Source: Acinetobacter indicus CIP 110367 (GTDB lineage: Bacteria; Pseudomonadota; Gammaproteobacteria; Pseudomonadales; Moraxellaceae). From it: a stretch of DNA of 64,000 nucleotides. Location of the stretch: contig NZ_KI530755.1 in NCBI RefSeq assembly GCF_000488255.1, positions 372,001 through 436,000 of the forward strand. Direction: 5' to 3'. The position numbers and the translations under genes were made by a program. Below, piece by piece: positions 18,208 through 27,141 of this stretch (position 1 is the stretch's first letter; each line of letters starts with the position of its first letter). The notes under the pieces are model-generated. The model was not told where the DNA came from and did no database searches. It saw nothing but the letters and a program-made list of their open reading frames with translations.

Positions 18208-18650
18208 ACAGCCACCTTATAATCGGTAAATTGTGATGTGGTCGGAGGGATAGCTTCAGTCGCGGTTAGCGGTTGATGCTGAGGACGCAGCAACAGCGAA
18301 GGTTGCGGGGCAATAAAGGTATAACGCGTCGGCAAATTTTTATTATCCGTTGCAGCGGTCTGGTTCGGTTGTTCTTCCGCGAATATTTTTTGTTGTTTTA
18401 GCTCATGCATCTGAGACTGCATTTTTTGCTCAAGTTCCTGAATACGTGCCATTTCCTGTTGCATCTGTTCACGCAGTTCAGAAAGTCGAAGTTCCCGATC
18501 AATATCATTTTGCACATTGCTGATGGTACGTTTAATTTTGCCGTACCACTTTCCAACAAAACGTGCAGCTTCAGGCAGCTTTTCTGGACCCAGCACCAAT
18601 AATGCAATGATGCCGAAAAACAGCAGTTCCGTCATTCCAATATTGAGCAT
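18204..18650 (-). CDS. tatB: Sec-independent translocase subunit TatB
   Basis: 148 residues. One N-terminal span with the TatB hallmark Glu (MTELLFFGIIALLVLGPEKLPEAARFVGKW), an amphipathic helix, a long coiled coil (about 45-90) and a variable tail. It partners with TatC in the substrate receptor. Starts 19 nt after tatA and overlaps tatC. Confidence 0.94.
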   Translation of the reverse strand: MLNIGMTELLFFGIIALLVLGPEKLPEAARFVGKWYGKIKRTISNVQNDIDRELRLSELREQMQQEMARIQELEQKMQSQMHELKQQKIFAEEQPNQTAATDNKNLPTRYTFIAPQPSLLLRPQHQPLTATEAIPPTTSQFTDYKVAV

Positions 18651-18669
18651 AACAAAATTACCTGAAAAA

Positions 18670-18894
18670 TTATTGTTTTACAGTCGTGTTAACATCAGAT
18701 GATGTCGCTTGATGTTCAATGGTACGTGGCTCGTTTAGGGCCGCAGTGGTCGTTTCATCATCTTTAATTGATTTTTTAAAGTCTTTAACCGCACCGCCCA
18801 CATCTTTACCCAGGTTTTTCAGTTTAGATGTACCAAACAGAAGAATCACCACAATTGCAAAAATCAGAACGTGCCAGATCGATAAACCAGCCAT
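18670..18894 (-). CDS. tatA: Sec-independent translocase subunit TatA
   Basis: 74 residues. A short span ([16 protein letters not shown]) followed by the conserved [14 protein letters not shown] amphipathic helix and an acidic tail. It polymerises to form the export path. First gene of tatABC; the promoter must lie in 18895-19054, divergent from the AEC transporter gene. Confidence 0.95.
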   Translation of the reverse strand: MAGLSIWHVLIFAIVVILLFGTSKLKNLGKDVGGAVKDFKKSIKDDETTTAALNEPRTIEHQATSSDVNTTVKQ

Positions 18895-19054
18895 AATATT
18901 TACCTCTTTTTAATTCAAGACATATCTCAACAGGTCTAGATGACAGCGAGGTGACAGGAATATTGCGATTCAAAGACAACAGATGGGCTAAAAGCATGTT
19001 TTGCCATCAATTATGTTAGGATAATCCCCACTTTTTACCTTTCTGTGTACCCGC

Positions 19055-19936
19055 ATGGTGCTGCTGCTTCCGTTAATTTCATTTCTGATTGGATACTTCG
19101 GGGTCGCGTATTTAAAGCCGTTGCGTCCAGTGCTGGCGATGTTACTGGCCCGGCTGTTTATTCCGTTACTGATTATCTACAACATGGTGTTTTATCAGGA
19201 CGGCAGCTTGTGGCTGATTGGTTTTAGTCTGGTCAGTTCCATCCTTTTCTTTGCGTTCTTTTATGTCTTGCAAAAAGATAAACTGATCGCACTGTGCTTC
19301 AGTTATTTAAATGGGGCCTGGCTGGGTTTTCCCTTTGCCTTGGCCCTGTTTGGACCTGCGGCCAGCAGTATTATTGTGGCGCTGTATATTGGCGGATCTT
19401 TATTTGGCAATGTTTGTGCGGTGATGGCGGTGAGCCAGACCCGGCAAGAATTAAAGTTTATTGTTAAAAATGTACTGCTTTCACCACCGGTGGTTGCCCT
19501 GAGTCTGGCGGGGATTCTGTCTTTTTGGGATGTGAGCCAGTTTGAACATCAGACCTGGCTACAAGTGATTTACCAAAGCAATAAAGTACTGGTGACCTTT
19601 GCCGGCATGTGCGTGCTGGGGATGTGGCTGAGTAAAGTCCGGATTGGCTGGGCTGACTTAAAGCGCAGCCTGGGTTTACTGGTCGCACGTATTCCGCTGG
19701 CCTTGTTGCTATGTGCTGTGGCGTACTGGTGTTTACCCATTCCGCAGCAGACCTTGATATACGCCGTCATGCTGATGTTTTTCCTGCTGCCACCGGCTGC
19801 TAATATTGTGGCCCTAGAAACCCATTATCAGGGCACAGGTGATTCTGCCAAATATATTGCCTCAGGAACGATTGCCAGTGCGATTTTGATTGGCGTATAT
19901 GGCGTGGTGATGCATGCGGTGGTGCAGGGTTTATAA
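19055..19936 (+). CDS. AEC family transporter
   Basis: 293 residues with about ten transmembrane spans and the auxin-efflux-carrier/MleP fold: SYLNGAWLGFPFALALFGPAASSI in the middle crossover region and FFLLPPAANIVALETHYQG near the C-terminus. Bacterial members move malonate, malate or other organic anions; the substrate here is unknown. The ATG at 19055 has no clear ribosome site. Divergent from tatA. Confidence 0.85.
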   Translation: MVLLLPLISFLIGYFGVAYLKPLRPVLAMLLARLFIPLLIIYNMVFYQDGSLWLIGFSLVSSILFFAFFYVLQKDKLIALCFSYLNGAWLGFPFALALFGPAASSIIVALYIGGSLFGNVCAVMAVSQTRQELKFIVKNVLLSPPVVALSLAGILSFWDVSQFEHQTWLQVIYQSNKVLVTFAGMCVLGMWLSKVRIGWADLKRSLGLLVARIPLALLLCAVAYWCLPIPQQTLIYAVMLMFFLLPPAANIVALETHYQGTGDSAKYIASGTIASAILIGVYGVVMHAVVQGL

Positions 19937-19944
19937 ATCAAAAA

Positions 19945-20128
19945 GTTCTCTCTCCCTTTGGGAGAGAGTTAGAGAGAGGGTATAAAAGTTTTTGAAAGTC
20001 CCTCTTTATTAAAGAGGGGGATTTACGGAAACCCTTTGTAGAAATCAGCAATATTTTAGCGTCAGAAGAAAGATGTATAGAAGAATCTCTCCCAGCCTCC
20101 CTTTTTCAAAGGGAGGAGTTTTAAAAGG
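19945..20128. repeat. Intergenic hairpin-rich repeat cluster
   Basis: Three imperfect inverted repeats in under 200 nt: CTCTCCCTTTGGGAGAGAG, a CCCTCTTTATTAAAGAGGGG unit, and CCTCCCTTTTTCAAAGGGAGG. The last resembles the hairpin between thyA and folA (10586-10612). They look like dispersed Acinetobacter intergenic repeats; they may also end transcription of the AEC gene. Confidence 0.45.
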
Positions 20129-20131
20129 ATG

Positions 20132-20758
20132 TTACTTCTCCAAACTCGCTTTAAACAGCTGCATCGCCTGACCTCGATGGCTGATCTTATTTTTTTCTTC
20201 TTTGCTCATCTCTGCGCTGGAAATCCCCAGTTCCGGTAACCAGAACAGTGGATCATAACCAAAACCATTTTCACCACGTGGAGCATCCAGAATTTCACCT
20301 TGCCAGATGCCCTGGAAAATTTGTGGTAAAGGATCTTCGGCATGCTGCACCAGGGCCAGCACACAAACAAACATCCCTTCAATCGCTGTTCCATCTTTGC
20401 GTAAAGGCTGTAAGTCTGCCAGCAGTTTTTCATTATTGGCGGCATCATTGCCATGTGCGCCAGCATAACGGGCAGAGTAAATTCCCGGTGCGCCGCCTAG
20501 TGCTGGTACGCAAATCCCGGAATCATCAGCAATCGCAGGCTTGCCAGAAATTTTAGAGGCATGACGCGCTTTAATAATCGCATTTTCAACAAAGCTCAGA
20601 CCATCTTCAATGGCATCTTCAATATTGAGCTGGCCTTGCGGGATGACATCAACCGGTAAATTCAGTTCTGCAAATAGTTTTTCAAATTCCGCAATTTTGC
20701 CTTTGTTATTGCTGGCCAGAACCAGGGTGCCTTGAGAGAGCCAAGCAGGTGCAGTCAT
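20132..20758 (-). CDS. rdgB: Non-canonical purine NTP pyrophosphatase (RdgB/HAM1)
   Basis: Hydrolyses dITP, XTP and similar damaged nucleotides to keep them out of DNA. 208 residues with LVLASNNKGKIAEFEKLF at the N-terminus, ADDSGICVPALGGAPGIYSARYAG (catalytic Asp and Gly-rich loop), and GENGFGYDPLFWLP and KNKISHRGQAM near the end. Cytoplasmic homodimer in the family. Monocistronic here. Confidence 0.95.
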   Translation of the reverse strand: MTAPAWLSQGTLVLASNNKGKIAEFEKLFAELNLPVDVIPQGQLNIEDAIEDGLSFVENAIIKARHASKISGKPAIADDSGICVPALGGAPGIYSARYAGAHGNDAANNEKLLADLQPLRKDGTAIEGMFVCVLALVQHAEDPLPQIFQGIWQGEILDAPRGENGFGYDPLFWLPELGISSAEMSKEEKNKISHRGQAMQLFKASLEK

Positions 20759-20824
20759 CTCGAATTACTCATGATTGAAAACATGCGGGCTAGTTTAACC
20801 GAAAACCGCTAGACAGCAGGCATG

Positions 20825-20845
20825 AAAAAAGCACCCGAAGGTGCT
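20825..20845 (-). terminator. Terminator of the Sel1-repeat gene
   Basis: AGCACC/GGTGCT stem followed on the minus strand by T6, 19 nt after the stop. Confidence 0.65.
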
Positions 20846-20863
20846 AGTGTTTTTGAACCTGGC

Positions 20864-21454
20864 TTATTGTGCCTGAATCCATTTGTCGGCACGGTCACGC
20901 GCCTGACGAATCTGTTCTTGGGTCAGGTTGGCGGCCAAGGCCGTTTTTTTACCTTCAGATAAAGAAATCACTTTATTGTCGAGCATGCCATCACGGGTAG
21001 ACAGCTCATACCACTGATAAGCGCCCATATAGTTTTTCTTTTTCTCTTCCATCATCGCCAGGTTAAAGCTGGCACGGTTATCACCGCGGCTGGCCGCTTT
21101 TTCAAAATACTGACGGGCCAGGACTTCATCTTTTTTGGTGCCAATGCCATCAGCCAGCATACGACCCACGTTCAATTGGGCTGAAGACAGTCCCTGATCG
21201 GCAGCGGCTTTATACCAGGCAAAAGCCTGACGTTCATCTTTAGCGACATCTTGGCCATGCAGATATTTGGTTGCTAGATAGAACTGCGCACCGGCCTGAC
21301 CGGCTTTGGCGGCTTTAATCAGACCCTGAATGTCCATCACCGAATACTGGGCGGCCTGGCTCGACACCGAGCTGCCTGGCGCCACGTAATCTGCATGCGC
21401 CTGCAGGCTAAAAAGTCCAACCAGTAGCGTCGTGCTTAATAATAATTTTTTCAT
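20864..21454 (-). CDS. Exported Sel1-like repeat protein
   Basis: 196 residues with a Sec signal peptide (MKKLLLSTTLLVGLFSLQAHA). The mature part has about three Sel1-type helical repeats of some 36 residues: AQFYLATKYLHGQDVAKDER, AQLNVGRMLADGIGTKKDEV and ASFNLAMMEEKKKNYMGAYQW. Such repeats mediate protein contacts; no enzymatic function is visible. Its start overlaps the metW stop by 4 nt, so it is translationally coupled to the metX-metW operon. Confidence 0.8.
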   Translation of the reverse strand: MKKLLLSTTLLVGLFSLQAHADYVAPGSSVSSQAAQYSVMDIQGLIKAAKAGQAGAQFYLATKYLHGQDVAKDERQAFAWYKAAADQGLSSAQLNVGRMLADGIGTKKDEVLARQYFEKAASRGDNRASFNLAMMEEKKKNYMGAYQWYELSTRDGMLDNKVISLSEGKKTALAANLTQEQIRQARDRADKWIQAQ

Positions 21455-22044
21455 AGAGCGCTCACTCGATAAATTGCGACTTCACCAAACAGATTCGGGA
21501 TATGTTTACTGAGTAAACTAACTTGTTGATCCCCATTCACAGCGAGTCGATTAATAATACGGATATTGTTTTCAGCACAGAGTGCTTCGAAATCACGGAA
21601 AGTACAGAGGTGGATGTTTGGGGTGTTGTACCACATATACGGCAAAGCTTCTGAAACCGGCATTTTTCCTTTCAGTGCCAGGAAAGAACGGGCCTTCCAG
21701 TGGGCAAAGTTCGGAAAGGTAATAATCGCCTGTTTTCCGACACGCACCATATCACGCAATAATACGTCAGGTGCATCTACAGCTTGCAAGGCTTGTGCCA
21801 TGACCACATAGTCAAAAGACTGGTCGGCAAAGCGGCTTAAACCGAGATTTAAGTCTTGTTGGATGATATTTAACCCCCGACTGACGGCAATTGCAATCTT
21901 TTCTTGGTCAATTTCTAGGCCGTAAGCACGAATATTGTGCTTTTTACTCATGTGGGCCAGCAGTTCACCATCACCACAACCGAGGTCTAAAACGCGGGAA
22001 CCGGGCTTAATCCACTTTTCGGCAAGTTGCTGATCAATACGCAT
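21451..22044 (-). CDS. metW: Methionine biosynthesis protein MetW
   Basis: 197 residues, a SAM-dependent methyltransferase-like fold with motif I VLDLGCGDGELLAHM and QDLNLGLSRFADQSFDYVVMAQALQA. MetW usually pairs with MetX and is thought to support its activity. Directly follows metX (shared boundary at 22044). Confidence 0.9.
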   Translation of the reverse strand: MRIDQQLAEKWIKPGSRVLDLGCGDGELLAHMSKKHNIRAYGLEIDQEKIAIAVSRGLNIIQQDLNLGLSRFADQSFDYVVMAQALQAVDAPDVLLRDMVRVGKQAIITFPNFAHWKARSFLALKGKMPVSEALPYMWYNTPNIHLCTFRDFEALCAENNIRIINRLAVNGDQQVSLLSKHIPNLFGEVAIYRVSAL

Positions 22045-23204
22045 TACACAGCCTCCTGCGGGGTTGCCTTGAGGTGTTCTGCACCTCCCAAAAATGCTCT
22101 TAAAGATTTGACATATAACGGAATCGGAAACAGGAAGGAGTCATGGCCCTGTTCGGCATCAATGTCTAAATAGCTGACCGGTTTATGGTTGCTAATCAGC
22201 GCATCGACAATTTCCTGCGAACGCGAAGGCGAGAAACGCCAGTCAGTGGTAAACGAAATCACCAGGAACTGACATTGGGTATGGGCCATGGCCTGTACCA
22301 GCGACTGTTCATATTCCCGCGACGGATCAAAATAATCCAGCGCCTTGGTCATAATTAAATAGGTGTTGGCATCAAAGTTACGGCTGAACTGTTCACCCTG
22401 ATAGCGCAAATAGCTTTCCACCTGAAACTCGACATCGAAACCGTACATGAATTTGCCCAGTTTCAGGTCACGGCCAAATTTCTGCTTCATGGCTTCTTCA
22501 GACAGATAGGTGATGTGTCCGACCATCCGTGCCAGAATCAGGCCACGTTTTGGATAGCTGTCATGTTCCAGATAACGGCCATGATGAAAATCAGGATCTG
22601 AAAGAATCGACTGACGCGCGACTTCGTTAAAGGCAATATTCTGTGCCGAGAGTTTTGGCGCACTGGCAATAATCACACATTTTTCCAGACGGTCCGGATA
22701 ATCAACCGACCATTGCAAGGCCTGCATGCCCCCCAAAGAACCGCCAATTACTGCATACCATTTTTGAATGCCTAAGCGGTCTGATAGCATGGCCTGGGTT
22801 TTGACCCAGTCACGCACCGTCACCAGCGGGAAATCTGGACCATAAGGGCGGTTTTCATTTTCCGGGTTGGGTGAGGTTGGACCGGTCGAACCATGACAGC
22901 CACCAATATTGTTCAGTGCCACCACAAAGAATTTAGAGGTATCAATGGCTTTGCCCGGACCAATACAGCTGTCCCACCAGCCAGACTTTTTATCATCTTC
23001 ATGATGATAGCCCGCCGCATGATGATGCCCGGACAGGGCATGGCAGATTAAAATGGCATTGGATTTGTCGGCATTCAAGCTTCCGTAAGTTTCAACCATC
23101 AGTTCAAAACGTGGCAGAATGCGTCCACATTCCAGCTCTAACGGCTCTTCAAATTGAAACTGTTGTGGCGTTACGACACCCACAGAGTTAGCAGGGAAAG
23201 ACAC
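22044..23204 (-). CDS. metX: Homoserine O-acyltransferase MetX
   Basis: Acylates homoserine in methionine synthesis. 386 residues, alpha/beta-hydrolase fold: nucleophile elbow [12 protein letters not shown], early [22 protein letters not shown] and a C-terminal GHDSF holding the catalytic His. MetX homologs in Pseudomonas and related bacteria have been shown to use succinyl-CoA instead of acetyl-CoA, so the acyl donor cannot be settled from the family name. Heads the metX-metW-Sel1 unit. Confidence 0.93.
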   Translation of the reverse strand: MSFPANSVGVVTPQQFQFEEPLELECGRILPRFELMVETYGSLNADKSNAILICHALSGHHHAAGYHHEDDKKSGWWDSCIGPGKAIDTSKFFVVALNNIGGCHGSTGPTSPNPENENRPYGPDFPLVTVRDWVKTQAMLSDRLGIQKWYAVIGGSLGGMQALQWSVDYPDRLEKCVIIASAPKLSAQNIAFNEVARQSILSDPDFHHGRYLEHDSYPKRGLILARMVGHITYLSEEAMKQKFGRDLKLGKFMYGFDVEFQVESYLRYQGEQFSRNFDANTYLIMTKALDYFDPSREYEQSLVQAMAHTQCQFLVISFTTDWRFSPSRSQEIVDALISNHKPVSYLDIDAEQGHDSFLFPIPLYVKSLRAFLGGAEHLKATPQEAV

Positions 23205-23242
23205 AGGAATAATTCGCCTTAGAATCTTTAGAATGAATAAAT

Positions 23243-23270
23243 AAAAAGGATACCACTTGGGGTATCCTTT
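23243..23270 (-). terminator. Terminator of leuA
   Basis: AAAGGATACC/GGTATCCTTT stem followed on the minus strand by TTTTTAT, 18 nt after the leuA stop. Confidence 0.8.
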
Positions 23271-23288
23271 CTAAAGTACTTTATGTGC

Positions 23289-24986
23289 TTAAACGGCAGC
23301 AGCAACCAATTGTTCTTTGCTTAATACGCCCTGATCAATCAGACGGTTAGTGCTGGCAATAATGGCTTCAATGGATGAAGTCACAATGTTGTCATGCACC
23401 CCGGCACCAAAGGCAGATTTACCGGTACCTTTCACCTGCAACTCAACCAAGGCCAAGGCTTTGGCATTGGCACCCGAGCTGATGCCGCGTTCTTCATAGT
23501 TCAAGACATCAATTGGTAACTGCAACGCATCCAAAATGGCCGAGATCGGACCGTTACCTTCACCGCGCAACTGCTGTGTCGAGCCATTCACCACCACTTC
23601 AAGTTCAATTACCTGTTTGCCATTGTCATCAGACAATTTATAGCTCTTGGCAGAATAATGTGAATCTTTGGCATCGACATAGGTTTGCTGGAACAATGAC
23701 CAGATTTGCTGTGCTGAAATTTCAGTGCCTTCTTCATCGGTCACTTGCTGCACCACTTGCGAGAACTCGATTTGTACACGACGCGGCAACACCACGTTGT
23801 AGTTCGATTCTAACAAGTAAGCAATCCCGCCTTTACCTGACTGCGAGTTCACCCGAATCACGGCATCATAGTCACGGCCCAAGTCTTTCGGATCGATTGG
23901 CAAGTAAGGCATATCCCAGATTTCTTCGTTTTTCTGGTATTCAAAGCCTTTTTTAATCGCATCCTGGTGTGAACCCGAGAACGCCGTGAACACCAAACCA
24001 CCGGCATATGGATGACGTGGATGCACAGGTAAACCGGTACATTCTTCTACGGTCGCAATAATTTCGTTGATGTTAGAGAAATCCAATTCTGGTGCCACGC
24101 CCTGGGTGTACATGTTCAAGGCAATTGCTGCCACGTCAACGTTACCGGTACGCTCGCCGTTACCAAACACACAACCTTCAACACGGTCAGCACCGGCCAT
24201 AATCGCCAATTCAGAGGCAGCAATACCACAGCCACGGTCGTTATGACAGTGAACAGAGATGATCACCCCGTCACGACGTTTGATGTTGCGGTGCATCCAC
24301 TCGACCTGGTCGGCATATACGTTTGGAGTCGAAACTTCTACAGTCGCAGGCAAGTTTAAGATGACTTTGTTTTCAGGAGAAGCTTCCCAGATTTCAGTCA
24401 CGGCGTCACAGACATCTTTAGCCACTTCCAATTCGGTTGCGGTGAAACATTCCGGGCTGTACTGGAAAATCCAGTCCGTTTCTGGATATTGCGCTGCGTA
24501 TTCTTTCACTTTTTCAGCAGCGTTAATGGCCAACTGTTTGGCACCCGCGACATCAACATTCAAGACTTTTTGACGGAAGGTTGGCGAGTTGGAGTTATAG
24601 ATATGTACAATCGCGCGTTTTGCACCTTCCAATGCTTCAAAGGTACGCTGAATCAAATGGTCACGTGCCTGAACCAAAACCTCGATATACACATCATCTG
24701 GAATGTGGTTTTCTTCAATCAATTTACGGGTGAAATCGAAGTCAATTTGTGAAGCAGACGGGAAGCCAATTTCAATATGCTTAAAGCCAATTTTCACCAA
24801 CATCTGGAACATTTTGAACTTCTGTTCAATGCTCATTGGTTCGAAAATTGCCTGGTTACCATCACGCAGGTCGGTGCTCATCCAGATAGGCGCTTTTGTA
24901 ATTTCGTTGTTCGGCCATTGACGGTCTGGCAAGTCAACACGTTGATACATGCGACGATATTTTTTACTTGGATCAGCCAACATCAT
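23289..24986 (-). CDS. leuA: 2-isopropylmalate synthase
   Basis: First committed step of leucine synthesis: acetyl-CoA plus 2-ketoisovalerate. 565 residues, the long form with catalytic TIM barrel ([16 protein letters not shown] near residue 38, [16 protein letters not shown] for metal binding) and a C-terminal regulatory LeuA dimer domain (about 430-560) for leucine feedback. The start has AGGAG 7 nt ahead of the first of two ATGs. The 250-nt upstream region has a GTTGCTT/AAGCAAC hairpin just before the ribosome site but no leucine-rich leader that I can see. Confidence 0.95.
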   Translation of the reverse strand: MMLADPSKKYRRMYQRVDLPDRQWPNNEITKAPIWMSTDLRDGNQAIFEPMSIEQKFKMFQMLVKIGFKHIEIGFPSASQIDFDFTRKLIEENHIPDDVYIEVLVQARDHLIQRTFEALEGAKRAIVHIYNSNSPTFRQKVLNVDVAGAKQLAINAAEKVKEYAAQYPETDWIFQYSPECFTATELEVAKDVCDAVTEIWEASPENKVILNLPATVEVSTPNVYADQVEWMHRNIKRRDGVIISVHCHNDRGCGIAASELAIMAGADRVEGCVFGNGERTGNVDVAAIALNMYTQGVAPELDFSNINEIIATVEECTGLPVHPRHPYAGGLVFTAFSGSHQDAIKKGFEYQKNEEIWDMPYLPIDPKDLGRDYDAVIRVNSQSGKGGIAYLLESNYNVVLPRRVQIEFSQVVQQVTDEEGTEISAQQIWSLFQQTYVDAKDSHYSAKSYKLSDDNGKQVIELEVVVNGSTQQLRGEGNGPISAILDALQLPIDVLNYEERGISSGANAKALALVELQVKGTGKSAFGAGVHDNIVTSSIEAIIASTNRLIDQGVLSKEQLVAAAV

Positions 24987-25241
24987 GAGGTAACTCCTTG
25001 TGAAGCATGGGTTGCTTAAGCTTATAAAAAAGCAACGTACTACTTATATAGATGGTATCTATGGTATCAATTTACAAGCGTATTTCCGGAAAATATTAGG
25101 ATCAGTCCACATTTTCAGAAAGAGTTGCTACCTGGCTGGTACCGTTCGCGGTCTTGCAAATTCCTAAGATAAATATAAGCCAACTGAAGTGGAAATTATT
25201 CTCTTAGTTTGCATCATTAAAGGTTGTGGAGATAAAAAATT

Positions 25242-26354
25242 TCACTGGATCTGGTTTTTGTGAAAAATATAGCGACTATTGATCTCTTGCAGGCGCGCCG
25301 TTCCCATTAAAGCCATGGTCACTTCCAGTTCTTCCCGCAAAATTTTAATCACATGCGCCACACCTAACGCACCGGCTATTGCCAGACCATAAATATACGG
25401 CCGGCCAATCAGCACGGCGGATGCGCCCAAGGCCAGCGCCTTGAAAATATCGGAGCCGCGGCGGATGCCACCATCCAGCACTAAGGGAAAATTTGCCGGC
25501 AGTTGTGCGCGTATCATCTGTAGAGCTGTCAGTGGGCTAATGCAGTCATCTAGCACCCGGCCACCATGATTGGAAATGACCAGTCCCTGTACACCGTATT
25601 GCAATGCCAGTTGAGCATCTTCAGGATGCACAATGCCTTTGAGCAGCACCGGTAAAGACGTTTGCTGTACCAGCCAGGCGATATCTTCCCAGGTCGGTGC
25701 CTGTTGCATCAGACCATCAAACAGGGGATGTTGCTCTGGCCTGAGGATGGGGGATGTAAAGGAAGATAGATGCGGATGAGGCAGATGCGCCGGCACTTGA
25801 AAACCGGCCCGACGTTCACGGTCACGAACGCCGCTATGCGGTGAATCGACGGTCACCACAATGGCTTTAAACTGTTGTTGCTCTGCCAGTTGCACCAGTG
25901 CCAGCGATTGTTCGCGATTGCCTTGCCAATACAGCTGAAACCATTTAAGAGAGGTTGTTGGCGCAACTTCACGCAGATCGGTAGTACTTAAATGACTCAG
26001 GACCAGATTACTGCCCACCGCTTCTGCTGCGAGGGCAGTGGCTAGTTCACCCTGTGGATGAAACAGTTGCTGATGGCCAACCGGGGCTAGAAAAATTGGA
26101 TGGGGAAATTCCTGCCCGAACAGTTCGCAGCGGGTATGGCCTTGGCTTAGGTCACGCAGCATTCTGGGCAGCAGTTGCAGCTGCTGAAACTGGTCCAGAT
26201 TCTGTTGCAGGCTGCGCTCATCCATGGCGCCGCCTTGTAAATAGTGCCAGGTGGCCGGCGTTAAATGTTTGCTGGCCTGAGCTTCATAGTCAGCAATGGT
26301 TTGCAGATAGGCTGGAATCTGGGTAAGTGGCGGCAGTGGCTGGGCAGATGTCAT
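25242..26354 (-). CDS. FMN-dependent alpha-hydroxy-acid oxidising protein
   Basis: 370 residues from the ATG at 26354, which overlaps the stop of the hydroxylase gene (ATGA) and has GGGG upstream. Member of the lactate dehydrogenase LldD/glycolate oxidase family: FFLAPVGHQQLFHPQGE-like FMN region, TVDSPHSGVRDRERR, LLKGI, VISNHGGR (catalytic His and Arg) and LDGGIRRGSDIFKALALGA. It oxidises a 2-hydroxy acid to a keto acid; the substrate is not determined. Translational coupling to the iron-linked PKHD hydroxylase is unusual for a lactate enzyme. Confidence 0.88.
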   Translation of the reverse strand: MTSAQPLPPLTQIPAYLQTIADYEAQASKHLTPATWHYLQGGAMDERSLQQNLDQFQQLQLLPRMLRDLSQGHTRCELFGQEFPHPIFLAPVGHQQLFHPQGELATALAAEAVGSNLVLSHLSTTDLREVAPTTSLKWFQLYWQGNREQSLALVQLAEQQQFKAIVVTVDSPHSGVRDRERRAGFQVPAHLPHPHLSSFTSPILRPEQHPLFDGLMQQAPTWEDIAWLVQQTSLPVLLKGIVHPEDAQLALQYGVQGLVISNHGGRVLDDCISPLTALQMIRAQLPANFPLVLDGGIRRGSDIFKALALGASAVLIGRPYIYGLAIAGALGVAHVIKILREELEVTMALMGTARLQEINSRYIFHKNQIQ

Positions 26355-27034
26355 AGTTCGCCCCATTGACGCAGCAGATTATGATAATGCGCGGTCAGTT
26401 GCAGCACTTGTTCATTATCGCCAAGTTGCTGACGCAGTTGGCCAATGGTCATATCCAGATTAAACAGCATGCTGCGCTGCCAGTCATCGCGAATCATGCT
26501 TTGTGCCCAGGTAAAGGCGGCAATGCGCCGCCCGGCAGTGACCGGTTCTACCCGGTGCAGGCTGGTGGCGGGATAGAGAATCACATCACCGGCATCCAGC
26601 TTGACTTCATGAGCCCCGTAAGTGTCTTCAATCACCAGTTCACCGCCCTGATATTCTTCCGGTTCAGACAAAAATAAGGTCATGGAAACATCAGTACGAA
26701 TCAGCTGCTGATGTGCAGCCGAATAATGCACGGCGCTGTCGACATGATTGCCATATGTCCCTTGCTGCTGATAGCAGTTAAACATCGGCCGTAGAATATG
26801 TTTGGCTAAGGTCGCAGATTGTACCAGCGGATGCTGTCTCAGTGCCTGTTCAATCTGTTCAGCCAGCGCTGGATACACCAGATGCTGTGGGTCAAATTGC
26901 AGATTGTGTTTGCTTTTCTTGGCCTGTGGCCCGGCACTGTGCTGGCCATCAATCCAGGCGGTGTGCTGGTCGAGCTGCTGACGGATGTCAGCCACGGCCG
27001 CTTTACTGAGAACTTGAGGAACATGCTGCATCAT
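26351..27034 (-). CDS. piuC: Fe(II)/2-oxoglutarate PKHD-type hydroxylase (PiuC/YbiX)
   Basis: 227 residues. The prolyl-4-hydroxylase-like iron triad is visible as YGNHVDSAVHYS (HxD) and LHRVEPVTAGRRIAAFTW (distal His and the 2-oxoglutarate Arg). Family members sit next to catecholate receptors (fiu-ybiX in E. coli, piuA-piuC in Pseudomonas) and are iron-regulated, but their substrate is unknown. It lies just downstream of the receptor gene at 27142, with a hairpin between, and upstream of and overlapping the FMN oxidoreductase. Confidence 0.9.
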   Translation of the reverse strand: MMQHVPQVLSKAAVADIRQQLDQHTAWIDGQHSAGPQAKKSKHNLQFDPQHLVYPALAEQIEQALRQHPLVQSATLAKHILRPMFNCYQQQGTYGNHVDSAVHYSAAHQQLIRTDVSMTLFLSEPEEYQGGELVIEDTYGAHEVKLDAGDVILYPATSLHRVEPVTAGRRIAAFTWAQSMIRDDWQRSMLFNLDMTIGQLRQQLGDNEQVLQLTAHYHNLLRQWGEL

Positions 27035-27085
27035 GAGACTTGAATCATCCTTCAGACAGAGCGCTGTCTGTCATCATAAAGCCAA

Positions 27086-27121
27086 ATAAAAAATGAAGCA
27101 GCATTTCAGATAAATGCTGCT
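27086..27121 (-). terminator. Terminator-like hairpin after the PiuA-type receptor
   Basis: AGCAGCATTT/AAATGCTGCT stem followed on the minus strand by TCATTTTTTATTT. It may attenuate rather than stop transcription into piuC. Confidence 0.65.
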
Positions 27122-27141
27122 CCAACAGAAGAAAATAAAAC

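Noticed and set aside
23513..23956. 147-codon ORF opposite leuA
   Set aside because: Long shadow frame inside a certain gene, with His/Ser/Arg-rich content typical of antisense translation.
24987..25241. Leucine attenuator or T-box ahead of leuA
   Set aside because: No leucine-codon-rich leader peptide and no T-box sequence; only one short hairpin near the ribosome site.
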